Shown here: positions 18,605 through 28,150 of the stretch, one piece after another | Position numbering within the stretch: the first letter of the stretch is position 1 | Layout of the letters: every line of letters starts with the position of its first letter | Origin: [Pasteurella] aerogenes | Lineage (GTDB): Bacteria; Pseudomonadota; Gammaproteobacteria; Enterobacterales; Pasteurellaceae | Assembly: GCA_900637275.1 (NCBI GenBank) | Contig: LR134362.1 | Location: 1,674,001-1,738,000, forward strand | DNA: 64,000 nucleotides | Reading direction: 5' to 3' | Notes under the pieces: generated by a model | The model's input: only the letters and a program-made list of their open reading frames with translations | The model's database searches: none | What the model was told of the DNA's origin: nothing | Position numbers and translations under genes: made by a program

Positions 18605-19333
18605 TTAATGCCCCTCCATTTTCATCCCAAGCATTGGTTGCCCGTGAATTTGGCTGACAAACAACTCATCTAACCCCAAATAAAAAACATAAGGCGACGT
18701 CCCCGCCTCCGGTTTAAGCACTTTTAAGTCTGCTTTGTATTGTTGGTACAATTTACTCACTTGGCTATTCGGATCATTAAAATCACCGATGATGCGCGCG
18801 CCACCCACACAACTATCAACACAGGCAGGTAATAAACCGGCTTCTAACCGATGAGAACAAAACGTACATTTATCCGCCGTTTTGGTTTCTTCATTGATAA
18901 AACGTGCATCATAAGGACAGGCTTGTACGCAATAACCGCAACCAACACATTGCTGATTGTTCACCACCACAACGCCATCTTGCCGTTGAAAGGTTGCTTG
19001 TACCGGACAAACCGGAACACAAGGCGGATTATCACAATGGTTGCACAAACGCGGTAACAGCACATTGTTCACTTGCTGCTCGCCATGATGAATTTCATAT
19101 TGTCGGACTGTAGTGCGAAAACTGTGCAACGGTGTGCGGTTTTCAATGCCACAACTGACCGTACAGGCTTGACAGCCGATACAACGTCGTAAATCAATAA
19201 TCATGCCATAACGTTTTCCCGCCTCTCCCTCGCGGCGATCGGGCATATGCTTCGCCTGACTGATAGAAATAAACCCCATTCCCACGGTTAAGGCAGTGGC
19301 TTCTTTTAAAAATAAACGTTTCGTTAAGTCCAT
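18605..19333 (-). CDS. ttrB: Tetrathionate reductase subunit B (four [4Fe-4S] ferredoxin)
   Basis: The 242-residue protein carries four cysteine clusters: CIGCQACTVSC, CNHCDNPPCVPVC, CVGCGYCVQAC and CTFC with later cysteines. It is the electron-transfer subunit between TtrC and TtrA. The signal starts MDLTKRLFLKEA, with Lys-Arg instead of the usual twin arginine. Salmonella TtrB is the classic natural Tat substrate with this Lys-Arg pair, and the feature is conserved here. It is the first gene of the ttrBCA operon. An FNR box lies 89 bp upstream. Confidence 0.95.
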   Translation of the reverse strand: MDLTKRLFLKEATALTVGMGFISISQAKHMPDRREGEAGKRYGMIIDLRRCIGCQACTVSCGIENRTPLHSFRTTVRQYEIHHGEQQVNNVLLPRLCNHCDNPPCVPVCPVQATFQRQDGVVVVNNQQCVGCGYCVQACPYDARFINEETKTADKCTFCSHRLEAGLLPACVDSCVGGARIIGDFNDPNSQVSKLYQQYKADLKVLKPEAGTSPYVFYLGLDELFVSQIHGQPMLGMKMEGH

Positions 19334-19421
19334 CTTCCCCTCCTTATTTTATTTTGCGTTCTAATAGTAAAGTGCGGTGTTTTTTCTTGATATTGTGGTT
19401 TTCCACATAACCGAATAAAAC

Positions 19422-19435
19422 TTGATATAAATCAA
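19422..19435. promoter_or_regulatory. Perfect FNR box between ttrB and ttrS
   Basis: TTGATATAAATCAA is an exact match to the FNR consensus TTGAT-N4-ATCAA. It lies in the 195-bp divergent ttrB-ttrS interval, 89 bases from the ttrB start and about 100 from ttrS. This fits anaerobic control of tetrathionate respiration as known in Salmonella. An uptake signal lies near 19370. Which direction FNR activates cannot be told from the sequence. Confidence 0.8.
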
Positions 19436-19528
19436 GATATAATTAAAGATAATGAGGGATTGGGTGGCGGGATTTTTGACAAATTGTTCCGGCTTAATTT
19501 ATAGTGACACTAAGTTTACTTATATTCT

Positions 19529-21226
19529 TTGCCCAAAATGCTGCGATATTGTTTACTACTTTTTACATTCTTGATGTTAAATTTAGGTTTAAGTTTTTCC
19601 GCTTACGGGCAAACTTGGCAAGTCGGGATTTTATCCTTACGCGGCAGCGAATATACCCAACGCCAATGGCAACCTTGGATTCATTGGTTAAACCAAACAT
19701 TTCCGAGTGAGCAATTTCACCTTATTCCGATTGATTTAAATACCTTAGCACAAGGTGCTAATCTTGATTTTATTCTCACAAATCAAGCACAATTTTTTTA
19801 TTTAAACAATCAAGATGTACGTTGGCTGGCGTCATTAAGTTCACCTTATTATAAAACCACATCCAATGCCATTGGCAGTGCGATTTTAGTGAAACAAGAT
19901 AGCCCTTATTTCACTTTAAACGATCTAAAAAATAAACAAATTAGTGCGGTGGACAACCGCGCTTTCGGCGGTTTTTTATTAGGTTATTATGAATTTTTTA
20001 AACAAGGTATCAAACAAGATAAAGATCTTAACGTGATATTTACCGGTTTTCCGGCAGATCAAACCTTACAACTGCTACGGGACAATCGCGTTGATGCGGC
20101 GATTGCACCGGTTTGCCTGTTTGAAGAAATGGTAAAAGAAGGAAAACTACAAGCCTCGGACTTTCGCCTACTCGCCGCCCAACCCTCAGAACACTGACTA
20201 ACCAGTACCGAGTTATTACCAAATTGGTCGCTAGCGGCAATAGATAGCGTGCCGAGTGTATTAGCCAGCCAAATGACTATCGCCTTACTGCAACAAACTT
20301 CCGATCAATTGCCAAAGTGGACCACGCCTTTTTCCTCTTTTAAAGCAGATTCAATCTTGCGCGAATTATATCGCCATCCGCAACAAAAAAGTTTATGGGA
20401 AATTGTCAAAGATTGGCTTAAATTAAATCAATTTTCCCTGTTAACCTTATTTGGCTTTCTTGCCGCCAATTATCTATGGATCACCTATCAAGTACATCGA
20501 AAAAGTCAGGCATTGGAAAAAGCCAATATCGCCATGCAACAATATCAACAAGAATTTATCAAAGCGGATCGACTGACCTTACTTGGCGAAATGACCTCCG
20601 GTTTTGCTCATGAAATAAACCAACCGCTCTCTGCCATTAGAATGTATGCGGAAGGCTTAACGCATCAAACCACCGATCCCTACCATTTGGCTATTTTAGA
20701 AAAAATTATTCATCAAGTGGATCGAAGTGTTGCGATCATGGCGAACATCAAACATTGGGTAAAAAATAAAGGAAATAATCAACAAGAGGAAATTCATCTT
20801 CTTCCTCTCATTCAACAAGTGATTCAATTTATTTCATTGCAAAACCGACATAACGTATCGATTACTGTAGTTAATCCGAAAAATTATCGCTTAAATATCA
20901 ACGCCACTTTATTGGAACAGGTATTAGCCAATTGCCTGCTCAATTCCATTCAAGCCGGCGCATCCAGCATTCATTTATACCTCAAAACCAGCGCCGACCA
21001 GCTCTGTATAACGATTGAAGATAACGGAACAGGATTTACTCACGAACAACTGGAGTTCCCGTTTGTTCCATTTCGTACCAATAAAGCGCAAGGATTAGGA
21101 TTAGGGCTGGTATTATGTCAACGTTTAATGCAATCCATTCAAGGCAAGATTGAGTTAGCCAACCACGAACAAGGCGCCAAAGTCACCCTAACCCTACCGC
21201 TTTCACCGCAGGAGGAACACGTATGA
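19529..21226 (+). CDS. ttrS: Tetrathionate sensor histidine kinase TtrS, interrupted by one in-frame TGA
   Basis: The frame runs 565 codons, close to Salmonella TtrS, with a single internal stop (TGA, codon 223, 20195-20197). Before it come a signal peptide (about 1-27) and a PhnD-like periplasmic domain (VGILSLRGSEYTQRQW, RAFGGFLLGYYEFF). After it come the rest of that domain, a membrane helix (about codons 302-320), HisKA with phosphorylated His361 in GFAHEINQPLSAIR, and an ATPase domain (EDNGTGF, GLGLGLVLCQ). The stop falls where I recall a conserved Cys in the PCLTST motif. It could be a nonsense mutation or a Sec codon. Translation could start at TTG 19529 or ATG 19538. It overlaps ttrR by 4 bases (ATGA). 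No other frame damage is seen. Confidence 0.85.
20195..20197 (+). other. In-frame TGA codon in ttrS (nonsense or Sec)
   Basis: Reading the ttrS frame gives S-E-H, then TGA, then L-T-S-T-E-L-L-P-N-W. The downstream part is in the same frame, with no insertion or deletion. The TGA is followed by C, as in E. coli fdhF. A separate downstream gene starting at GTG 20249 is unlikely, because no ribosome-binding site precedes that codon and it lies inside the sensor domain. Confidence 0.95.
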
Positions 21227-21810
21227 TTGTCCATATTGTTGACGATGATGAAACGATTTTAGATGCCATGCAATTTTTATTGCAACCACTTAACGTGGAA
21301 GTCATCACTTGGCAAAATAGCCAGCAATTTATACAACAAGCCGATTTGCATCAAGAAGGCGTAGTGCTATTGGATATTCGAATGCCTTATTTAGACGGAC
21401 AACAAGTCCATCAATATTTACGTCAATACCAAAGTACCCTAGCGGTTATCATCATGACCGCCCATGGAGACGTTCCTTTAGCAGTCGCAGAATTAAAAAA
21501 CGGAGCAGTAGATTTTTTAACCAAACCGTTAAAATTCGACCACCTACAACAGGTTCTCACCCAAGCGCAAGAAATAAGCCAGAAAAAAGGCAATTTGCAT
21601 CAAATTTCCGCACAATTCCAACAACTTACACAAAAAGAAAAAGCCTTAGTTTCCCATTTATTATCCGGCGCCACCAACAAACAAATTGCGGATTTACTCA
21701 ATGTTTCCGTCCGCACTGTCGAAGTCCATCGCGCCAGCATCATGCAAAAAATGCAAGCGGAGACTTTGGCACAATTAGTATATAAAATCACCCTCTTAAA
21801 TTCCGCTTAA
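21223..21810 (+). CDS. ttrR: Tetrathionate response regulator TtrR
   Basis: The 195-residue protein has a receiver domain (acidic pocket VDDDE, phospho-acceptor Asp51 in LLDIRMP, conserved Thr in MTAHGDV, Lys in TKPLKF) and a C-terminal LuxR-type helix-turn-helix (ATNKQIADLLNVSVRTVEVH, about residues 150-170). It is the partner of TtrS and should activate the divergent ttrBCA operon. The ATGA overlap with ttrS and the GGAGGAACAC ribosome-binding site inside ttrS indicate coupled translation. If TtrS is truncated, this regulator loses its cognate kinase. Confidence 0.92.
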   Translation: MIVHIVDDDETILDAMQFLLQPLNVEVITWQNSQQFIQQADLHQEGVVLLDIRMPYLDGQQVHQYLRQYQSTLAVIIMTAHGDVPLAVAELKNGAVDFLTKPLKFDHLQQVLTQAQEISQKKGNLHQISAQFQQLTQKEKALVSHLLSGATNKQIADLLNVSVRTVEVHRASIMQKMQAETLAQLVYKITLLNSA

Positions 21811-21840
21811 TTCGCGCAAAACACAAGCATAATAGACAAA

Positions 21841-21892
21841 AAAGTGCGGTCAATTTTTTACTGATTTTCGCAGAAAAAATGACCGCACTTTT
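21841..21892. terminator. Inverted uptake signal terminator between ttrR and gltD
   Basis: AAAGTGCGGTCA (21841-21852) and TGACCGCACTTT form a 12-bp stem between two convergent genes, with T-rich sequence outside. It serves as a bidirectional terminator and contains two uptake signals. Confidence 0.8.
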
Positions 21893-21906
21893 GTTATTGT
21901 TTAAGT

Positions 21907-23334
21907 TTAAACGTCTAAATATTCCATAATACTTTCAGCCGCATCACGACCTTCAGCAATCGCAGTCACCACCAAGTCTGAACCGCGGGTAATATCGCCA
22001 CCGGCAAACACTTTTGGATTGGCAGTTTGTTGTTTTAACTCGCCACTTGCTGCAATGCGTCCGCGGTTATCCGTGGTCACGCCAATATCTGCTAACCAAG
22101 GCATAGCGTGCGGTGCAAAACCAAATGCCACAATCACCGCATCACACGGAATCACTTCTTCGCTACCTGCAATAATTTGCGCTTGGCGACGACCTTGTGC
22201 ATCCGCCTCGCCTAATTCAGTGCGAACAATTTTAATCCCGGTCACATTGCCCATGCCATCGGTTTGTACCGCCACGGGATCCGCTTCAATTTGCACCGGT
22301 TGCGCGTTAAAGAAAAAGTCCACGCCTTCTTCTTTCGCGTTGTTATATTCTTTGCGGCTACCCGGCATATTGGCGGCATCACGACGATACACGCATGTCA
22401 CCTCCGCCGCGCCTTGACGAATAGATGTCCGCACGCAGTCCATCGCAGTATCGCCACCGCCCAGCACGACAACGCGTTTGCCTGCCATTGACACATAACC
22501 CGGCGCATCCAAACCGAGTAAATGTTGCGTATTACCGATTAAAAACGGTAACGCCGAATAAACACCTTGCGCGTCTTCATTCGGAATATCGGCTTTCATC
22601 CCTTGGTAAGTGCCTACGCCGAGGAATACCGCATCATATTGCGCCACCAAATCGACAAGGGAAATATCCTTGCCGATGTCCACGCCCAACTTGAACTCAA
22701 TGCCCATTTCACTGAACACCTGACGACGAAGGATCATCACCTCTTTTTCCAATTTAAAAGACGGAATACCAAAGGTGAGCAAACCGCCGATTTCTTGTTG
22801 ACGCTCATACACGACTACGTCCACACCGTTGCGAATCAACACATCAGCGCAACCTAATCCCGCCGGTCCCGCGCCTACAATAGCGACCTTTTTTCCGGTT
22901 TTTAGCACACCGGATAAATCCGGTTTCCAGCCCATTTCAAAGGCTTTTTCGGTAATATAGCGTTCAACGCTGCCGATAGTGACTGCACCAAATTCCGCAT
23001 TCAGCGTACAAGATCCTTCACACAAACGATCTTGCGGGCAAACTCGACCACACACTTCCGGCAGACTATTGGTGCTATGCGCTAGTTCTGCCGCATCAAT
23101 AATACGCCCTTCTTTTGCCAAACGTAGCCAGTTTGGAATATTGTTATGCAATGGGCATTTGTGCTGACAATATGGATTGCCACATTCCAAACAACGATCC
23201 GATTGCGATTCCGCTTGGGCATCACTAAATATTTGATAAATTTCAACAAACTCGGTTTTACGACTGCTCAATGGAATTTTTGAGGGGTCAACACGAGGTA
23301 AATCAATAAATTGGTAAACATTATCACGGCTCAT
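21907..23334 (-). CDS. gltD: Glutamate synthase (NADPH) small subunit
   Basis: The 475-residue protein has an N-terminal Fe-S region, CLECGNPYCQHKCPLHNNIP (about residues 48-67), an FAD-binding GAGPAGLGCAD near residue 153 and an NADPH-binding GGGDTAMDC near residue 290. It feeds electrons from NADPH to GltB for conversion of glutamine and 2-oxoglutarate to two glutamates. It follows gltB on the same strand. Another inverted uptake signal pair lies in the 97-bp gap. Confidence 0.95.
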   Translation of the reverse strand: MSRDNVYQFIDLPRVDPSKIPLSSRKTEFVEIYQIFSDAQAESQSDRCLECGNPYCQHKCPLHNNIPNWLRLAKEGRIIDAAELAHSTNSLPEVCGRVCPQDRLCEGSCTLNAEFGAVTIGSVERYITEKAFEMGWKPDLSGVLKTGKKVAIVGAGPAGLGCADVLIRNGVDVVVYERQQEIGGLLTFGIPSFKLEKEVMILRRQVFSEMGIEFKLGVDIGKDISLVDLVAQYDAVFLGVGTYQGMKADIPNEDAQGVYSALPFLIGNTQHLLGLDAPGYVSMAGKRVVVLGGGDTAMDCVRTSIRQGAAEVTCVYRRDAANMPGSRKEYNNAKEEGVDFFFNAQPVQIEADPVAVQTDGMGNVTGIKIVRTELGEADAQGRRQAQIIAGSEEVIPCDAVIVAFGFAPHAMPWLADIGVTTDNRGRIAASGELKQQTANPKVFAGGDITRGSDLVVTAIAEGRDAAESIMEYLDV

Positions 23335-23365
23335 TTTATTATTCCTTCTCTAGTTTTGCGCTATG

Positions 23366-23414
23366 AAAGTGCGGTCAATTTTGCCAAAATTTCGAAAAAA
23401 ACCACCGCACTTTT
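23366..23414. repeat. Inverted uptake signal pair between gltB and gltD
   Basis: AAAGTGCGGT (23366-23375) faces ACCGCACTTT (23404-23413) inside the gltBD unit. It can form a 10-bp stem and may lower gltD expression relative to gltB. Confidence 0.7.
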
Positions 23415-23431
23415 CGCTCTCAATTGATGTC

Positions 23432-26400
23432 TTATTGAATCACTTCACGCAATTCAGTCACCGTACGACGTTTATGCCCTAACAACGCATCCACATCGTT
23501 GGCTTTTGGTTTCACCAGCACAAAACGTGCCACATAGCTATCCCAATTTGCCAAAATACGTTCCCCGATTGCACTATGAGTTAATTCAACATGACGAGAA
23601 ATTAAGCCGCGTAAATGTTCTTGATGAGTCGGTAACTCATTGATTGATAAGCCCTCAACCAACTCCGGATTCAAACGTCCGGCAAATTTACCGTCCACAT
23701 CTAAGACGTAAGCAAAGCCGCCTGTCATACCGGCACCGAAGTTAATCCCAGTTTTACCTAACACAGTCACAACCCCGCCGGTCATGTATTCACAACCGTT
23801 ATCGCCGATACCTTCAACCACTGCAACCGCACCGGAGTTACGTACCGCAAAACGTTCACCCGCACGCCCGGAGGCAAACAACTCGCCACCAGTCGCCCCA
23901 TATAAACAGGTATTCCCCGCAATGGCGGCTTCTTCTGCTTTGAAGGCAACACCATTATGCGGTTTGATCGCAATACGACCGCCCGCCATACCTTTGCCCA
24001 CATAGTCGTTAGCATCTCCGGTTAAGGTTAAATTCACCCCGCCGGCTAACCATACGCCTAAACTTTGTCCAGCGGTACCGGTTAAGTTAATATTAAATTC
24101 TTGCAACGGATTACCGCGATTACCATAACGCGCCGCCACTAAACCGGATAAGGTTGCGCCCACCGAACGATCCACGTTTGTAATCTCTAAATCCATGCTG
24201 CTGCAAAGTCCGCTTTCAAAGGCATTTTGCGCTTGAGCAACAATATTTTTGTTTAATAAACCTTGGTCAAATGTCGGGTTGGATTGGGTACAATAACGAC
24301 TGCTGCCATCCGGCACTTTTGGCGAATAAAGCAATTTACTTAAATCTAATCCACGTTGTTTGCTGGTTTTGCCTTCAATAATTTCCAACAATTCCGTACG
24401 CCCGATTAAGTCCGTCAATTTTTCCACACCGAGTTGCGCAAGAATTTCTCGCACATCTTGCGCGATAAATTTGAAATAATTCATCGCTTTTTCTGGCAAT
24501 CCGTGATAATGCTTATTGCGCAAGGTATCATCTTGAGTTGCGATACCGGTCGCACAGTTGTTTAGATGACAAATCCGCAAATAACGACAACCTAACGCCA
24601 CCATTGGTGCGGTACCGAAACCGAAACTTTCCGCCCCTAAAATCGCTGCTTTAACAATATCCAAGCCTGTTTTTAAACCACCATCCACTTGCAAGCGCAC
24701 TTTATGACGTAAGTTATTTTCCACCAGCGCTTGTTGCGCTTCGGCAAGTCCTAATTCCCATGGTGAACCGCAATATTTCACGCTGCTCAACGGACTGGCA
24801 CCCGTACCGCCATCATAACCGGCAATGGTAATTAAATCGGCATAGGCTTTGGCAACGCCGGTGGCAATGGTACCAACACCGGGTAAGGATACTAATTTTA
24901 CCGAGATTAAGGCTTTCGGATTGACTTGTTTTAAGTCGAAAATCAATTGCGCTAAATCTTCGATAGAATAAATATCATGATGCGGCGGTGGCGAAATTAA
25001 AGTCGATCCCGGCACGGCGTAGCGCAATTGCGCAATATACGGAGTGACTTTGTCACCCGGTAGCTGACCGCCCTCACCCGGTTTTGCCCCTTGGGCGACT
25101 TTAATCTGGATCACTTCCGCGCTCATCAAGTACGCCGGTGTCACACCAAAGCGACCAGAGGCCACTTGTTTGATTTTTGAGACTTTTTCTGTTCCGTAAC
25201 GTTTCGGATCTTCGCCGCCCTCGCCGGAGTTGGAATAACCGCCCAAACGGTTCATCGCAACCGCTAAGGCTTCATGGGCTTCCGGACTTAATGCCCCTAT
25301 GGACATTGCCGCACTGTCAAAACGTTTGTATAGATTTTCCGCTGGTTCCACCCGTTCAATATTGATGGCTTTTCCATCTTCCACTTTTAAGCGCAACATA
25401 TCGCGAATAGTAGTAATCGGACGTTGGTTAACCGCATCACGGAAAGCGCGATATTTGGCATAATCGCCGCTGTTTACTGCTGCTTGTAAATGATTCACTA
25501 CTTCCGGATTATACGCATGGTATTCGCCTTGTGGTTTATATTTGAGATAACCGCCCATCTCTAAATCTTGACTCGGACGCCATGCCCGTTTGCGTACACT
25601 ATTGAGCTGTTGGTGTAAATCAGCAAAACTTGCGCCTTCAATTCGACTGGTAATCCCTGGGAAGCAAAGTGCGGTGATTTCTGAGCTTAAACCGACCACT
25701 TCAAATAAGCGGGCGCAGCGATAGGAGGAAATACAAGAAATCCCCATTTTTGACATAATTTTGTACAACCCTTTGTTAATCGCATTGCGGAAGTTGCTAA
25801 TCACTACACGTAAAGGTTTATTGATTGCACTGGATTGCACCATGTGTGCCAAGGTTTCATATGCCAAATAAGGGTAAATTGCGGTTGCCCCTAAACCTAA
25901 AAGAACCGCGAAATGGTGAGGGTTACGCGCTTCCGCAGTTTGCACGATAATATTGGTATCACAACGTAAATTAGCATCAACTAAGCAATTTTGTAATGCA
26001 CCGACCGCTAACGCACTCGGAATCGGCTGACGTTCTTTGCTGATATTGCGATCGGAAATGATCAATAATACGGTTTTTTCCCGTACCGCCTGTTTTGCCT
26101 GTTCGCATAACTGCTCGATTGCCTGTTTTAAATCTTGCTCATTTGGATTATAAGTGGCATCAAGTACGGTGTTTTTGTAGTGTTCTTCCGGGAGACGTAA
26201 AATTTGTTGCATATCGGAATAAACCAAAATCGGCGATTTAAAATTCACCCGGCTAGACATCCCCTCCGCTTCAAAGAAAACGCTCATTTCGCGCCCAATA
26301 CTGGTTGCCAAGGTCATTACATGTGCTTCACGTAACGGGTCAATTGGCGGGTTGGTAACCTGTGCAAAATATTGACGGAAATAATCGAATAATAAGCGCG

Positions 26401-27898
26401 GACGTTCGCTAAGTACTGCAAAAGGCGCATCATCCCCCATGGATCCAACCGGCTCTTGACCGTTTTCGCCCAATACTCGGATGATGCTTTCTAATTCTTC
26501 ATTATCATACAGAAATTGTTTTTGATAGACTTTCAACGCATTTTCATCCATGGTCGCTTCGCCTACTTCATTTTCCGGCAATTGCTCAAACGGAATTAAT
26601 CGTTGAACGTGCTTATTTAGCCACTCGCGATATGGGTGACGAGCTTTAACTTCATTGTCGATTTCGTCGGAATGCAACAATTTGCCTTTTTTAGTATCAA
26701 TAACCAATAATTGCCCCGGTCCGACACGCCCTTTTTCTACTACTTCATCCGGTGCATAATTCCAAATACCAACTTCAGAGGCAATGGTAATTAAACGATC
26801 TTCAGTGATCACATAACGCGCCGGGCGCAATCCGTTACGATCAAGGTTACAAGCCGCATAACGCCCATCGGTTAACACAATCCCTGCCGGGCCATCCCAA
26901 GGCTCCATGTGCATGGAGTTGAAATCATAGAAAGCACGCAGATCATCATCCATATCCGGATTTTGTTGCCATGCAGGCGGAACTAGCAAACGCATGGCTC
27001 GGAATAAATCCATCCCGCCGCTCACAAAAAGCTCCAACATATTATCCAATGAACTGGAGTCTGAACCGGTTTCATTCACAAAAGGCGCCGCACTTTGTAA
27101 ATCTGGAATTAACGGCGTACGATATTTATAGCCACGCGCTCTTGCCCAAGCACGGTTACCAGAAATGGTATTAATTTCGCCATTGTGTGCCAAATAACGG
27201 AACGGTTGCGCCAATTTCCAGCGCGGTTGCGTATTGGTTGAAAAACGTTGATGGAATAAACAAATCGCTGTTTGCATCCGTAAATCGGCCAAATCCAAAT
27301 AAAATTTCGGCAAATCTTTCGGCATACAAAGTCCTTTGTACACAATGGTTTGATTAGAAAAACTACAAATATAAAAGTCCGGATGCTCAATGCGTTTTTC
27401 AATACGACGACGCGCAACAAATAAACGACGTTGTAAATCCTGCACTCTCCAGCCGCTCGGCGCATTAATAAACACTTGTTTAATCGTCGGCATATCTGCC
27501 AACGCGATCGAGCCTAATACCGCTGGATTGGTCGGCACATCACGCCATGCCGGAACCCCTAAAGTTTCATAGGTTAATTCTTCGTTGATAATTTCGATAT
27601 ATTCTTGCGCTAATTTTTCATCGCGCGGTAAAAAAATCTGTCCCACACCAAAGATTTTTGCCAATGAAAATCCGCTTTCAGCCGCAATTGCACGAAAAAA
27701 GCCTTCCGGCATTTGTAACGACAATCCGCAACCGTCACCTGTTTTCCCATCTGCTAAAATCGCCCCGCGATGCTGCATACGAGAAAGCCCCAAGATCCCA
27801 TTACGAACCACTTTATGGCTTTGTACGCCATCAAGGTTGGCAATCAAACCAAATCCACAGTTTTCTCGTTCAAAAGAACGATCATAAAGTTTTGCCAT
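23432..27898 (-). CDS. gltB: Glutamate synthase (NADPH) large subunit
   Basis: The protein has about 1488 residues. From the ATG at 27898 it reads MAKLYDRSFERENCGFGL; Cys14 is the class II amidotransferase nucleophile, exposed by propeptide cleavage. The central and FMN-binding synthase domains follow (GGYSNSGEGGEDPKRYG, SVKLVSLPGVGTIATGVAKA). A 3Fe-4S cysteine set occurs at CRYLRICHLNNCATGIATQ, and a C-terminal beta-helix GXGXG domain ends the protein. A GTG nine bases upstream is an alternative start, but AGGAAG is better spaced for the ATG. The 250 bases upstream are A+T-rich, hold no gene and presumably contain the promoter. Confidence 0.96.
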   Translation of the reverse strand: MAKLYDRSFERENCGFGLIANLDGVQSHKVVRNGILGLSRMQHRGAILADGKTGDGCGLSLQMPEGFFRAIAAESGFSLAKIFGVGQIFLPRDEKLAQEYIEIINEELTYETLGVPAWRDVPTNPAVLGSIALADMPTIKQVFINAPSGWRVQDLQRRLFVARRRIEKRIEHPDFYICSFSNQTIVYKGLCMPKDLPKFYLDLADLRMQTAICLFHQRFSTNTQPRWKLAQPFRYLAHNGEINTISGNRAWARARGYKYRTPLIPDLQSAAPFVNETGSDSSSLDNMLELFVSGGMDLFRAMRLLVPPAWQQNPDMDDDLRAFYDFNSMHMEPWDGPAGIVLTDGRYAACNLDRNGLRPARYVITEDRLITIASEVGIWNYAPDEVVEKGRVGPGQLLVIDTKKGKLLHSDEIDNEVKARHPYREWLNKHVQRLIPFEQLPENEVGEATMDENALKVYQKQFLYDNEELESIIRVLGENGQEPVGSMGDDAPFAVLSERPRLLFDYFRQYFAQVTNPPIDPLREAHVMTLATSIGREMSVFFEAEGMSSRVNFKSPILVYSDMQQILRLPEEHYKNTVLDATYNPNEQDLKQAIEQLCEQAKQAVREKTVLLIISDRNISKERQPIPSALAVGALQNCLVDANLRCDTNIIVQTAEARNPHHFAVLLGLGATAIYPYLAYETLAHMVQSSAINKPLRVVISNFRNAINKGLYKIMSKMGISCISSYRCARLFEVVGLSSEITALCFPGITSRIEGASFADLHQQLNSVRKRAWRPSQDLEMGGYLKYKPQGEYHAYNPEVVNHLQAAVNSGDYAKYRAFRDAVNQRPITTIRDMLRLKVEDGKAINIERVEPAENLYKRFDSAAMSIGALSPEAHEALAVAMNRLGGYSNSGEGGEDPKRYGTEKVSKIKQVASGRFGVTPAYLMSAEVIQIKVAQGAKPGEGGQLPGDKVTPYIAQLRYAVPGSTLISPPPHHDIYSIEDLAQLIFDLKQVNPKALISVKLVSLPGVGTIATGVAKAYADLITIAGYDGGTGASPLSSVKYCGSPWELGLAEAQQALVENNLRHKVRLQVDGGLKTGLDIVKAAILGAESFGFGTAPMVALGCRYLRICHLNNCATGIATQDDTLRNKHYHGLPEKAMNYFKFIAQDVREILAQLGVEKLTDLIGRTELLEIIEGKTSKQRGLDLSKLLYSPKVPDGSSRYCTQSNPTFDQGLLNKNIVAQAQNAFESGLCSSMDLEITNVDRSVGATLSGLVAARYGNRGNPLQEFNINLTGTAGQSLGVWLAGGVNLTLTGDANDYVGKGMAGGRIAIKPHNGVAFKAEEAAIAGNTCLYGATGGELFASGRAGERFAVRNSGAVAVVEGIGDNGCEYMTGGVVTVLGKTGINFGAGMTGGFAYVLDVDGKFAGRLNPELVEGLSINELPTHQEHLRGLISRHVELTHSAIGERILANWDSYVARFVLVKPKANDVDALLGHKRRTVTELREVIQ

Positions 27899-28103
27899 AG
27901 TAGTCACTTCCTATAATAATTTTAATGTTGTGTTATAAATCGAAGGATGTTATGAGAGTTATCACATAATCATGAGTTTAAATATAAATTATATTTATGC
28001 AATATAATAGAAAAAATATTTTGAAATCAAGTAAATTAATTAAATAATATTCAAATATACAAGAATTATATGAATATTTTCAAAATAATTTTCTTTTACA
28101 TAC

Positions 28104-28131
28104 AAAAAAGGCCTGATAAAGATCAGACCTT
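28104..28131 (-). terminator. Terminator after sodA
   Basis: AAGGCCTGAT pairs with ATCAGACCTT (one mismatch) around AAAG. On the minus strand it is followed by a run of T residues, 20 bases past the sodA stop. Confidence 0.8.
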
Positions 28132-28150
28132 GAAGTTTCACTTAAAAAAA

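Noticed and set aside
20249..21226. The second part of ttrS as a separate histidine kinase gene starting with GTG
   Set aside because: It is in the same frame as the first part, has no ribosome-binding site, and begins inside the periplasmic sensor domain. It is better read as the continuation of ttrS after the TGA.
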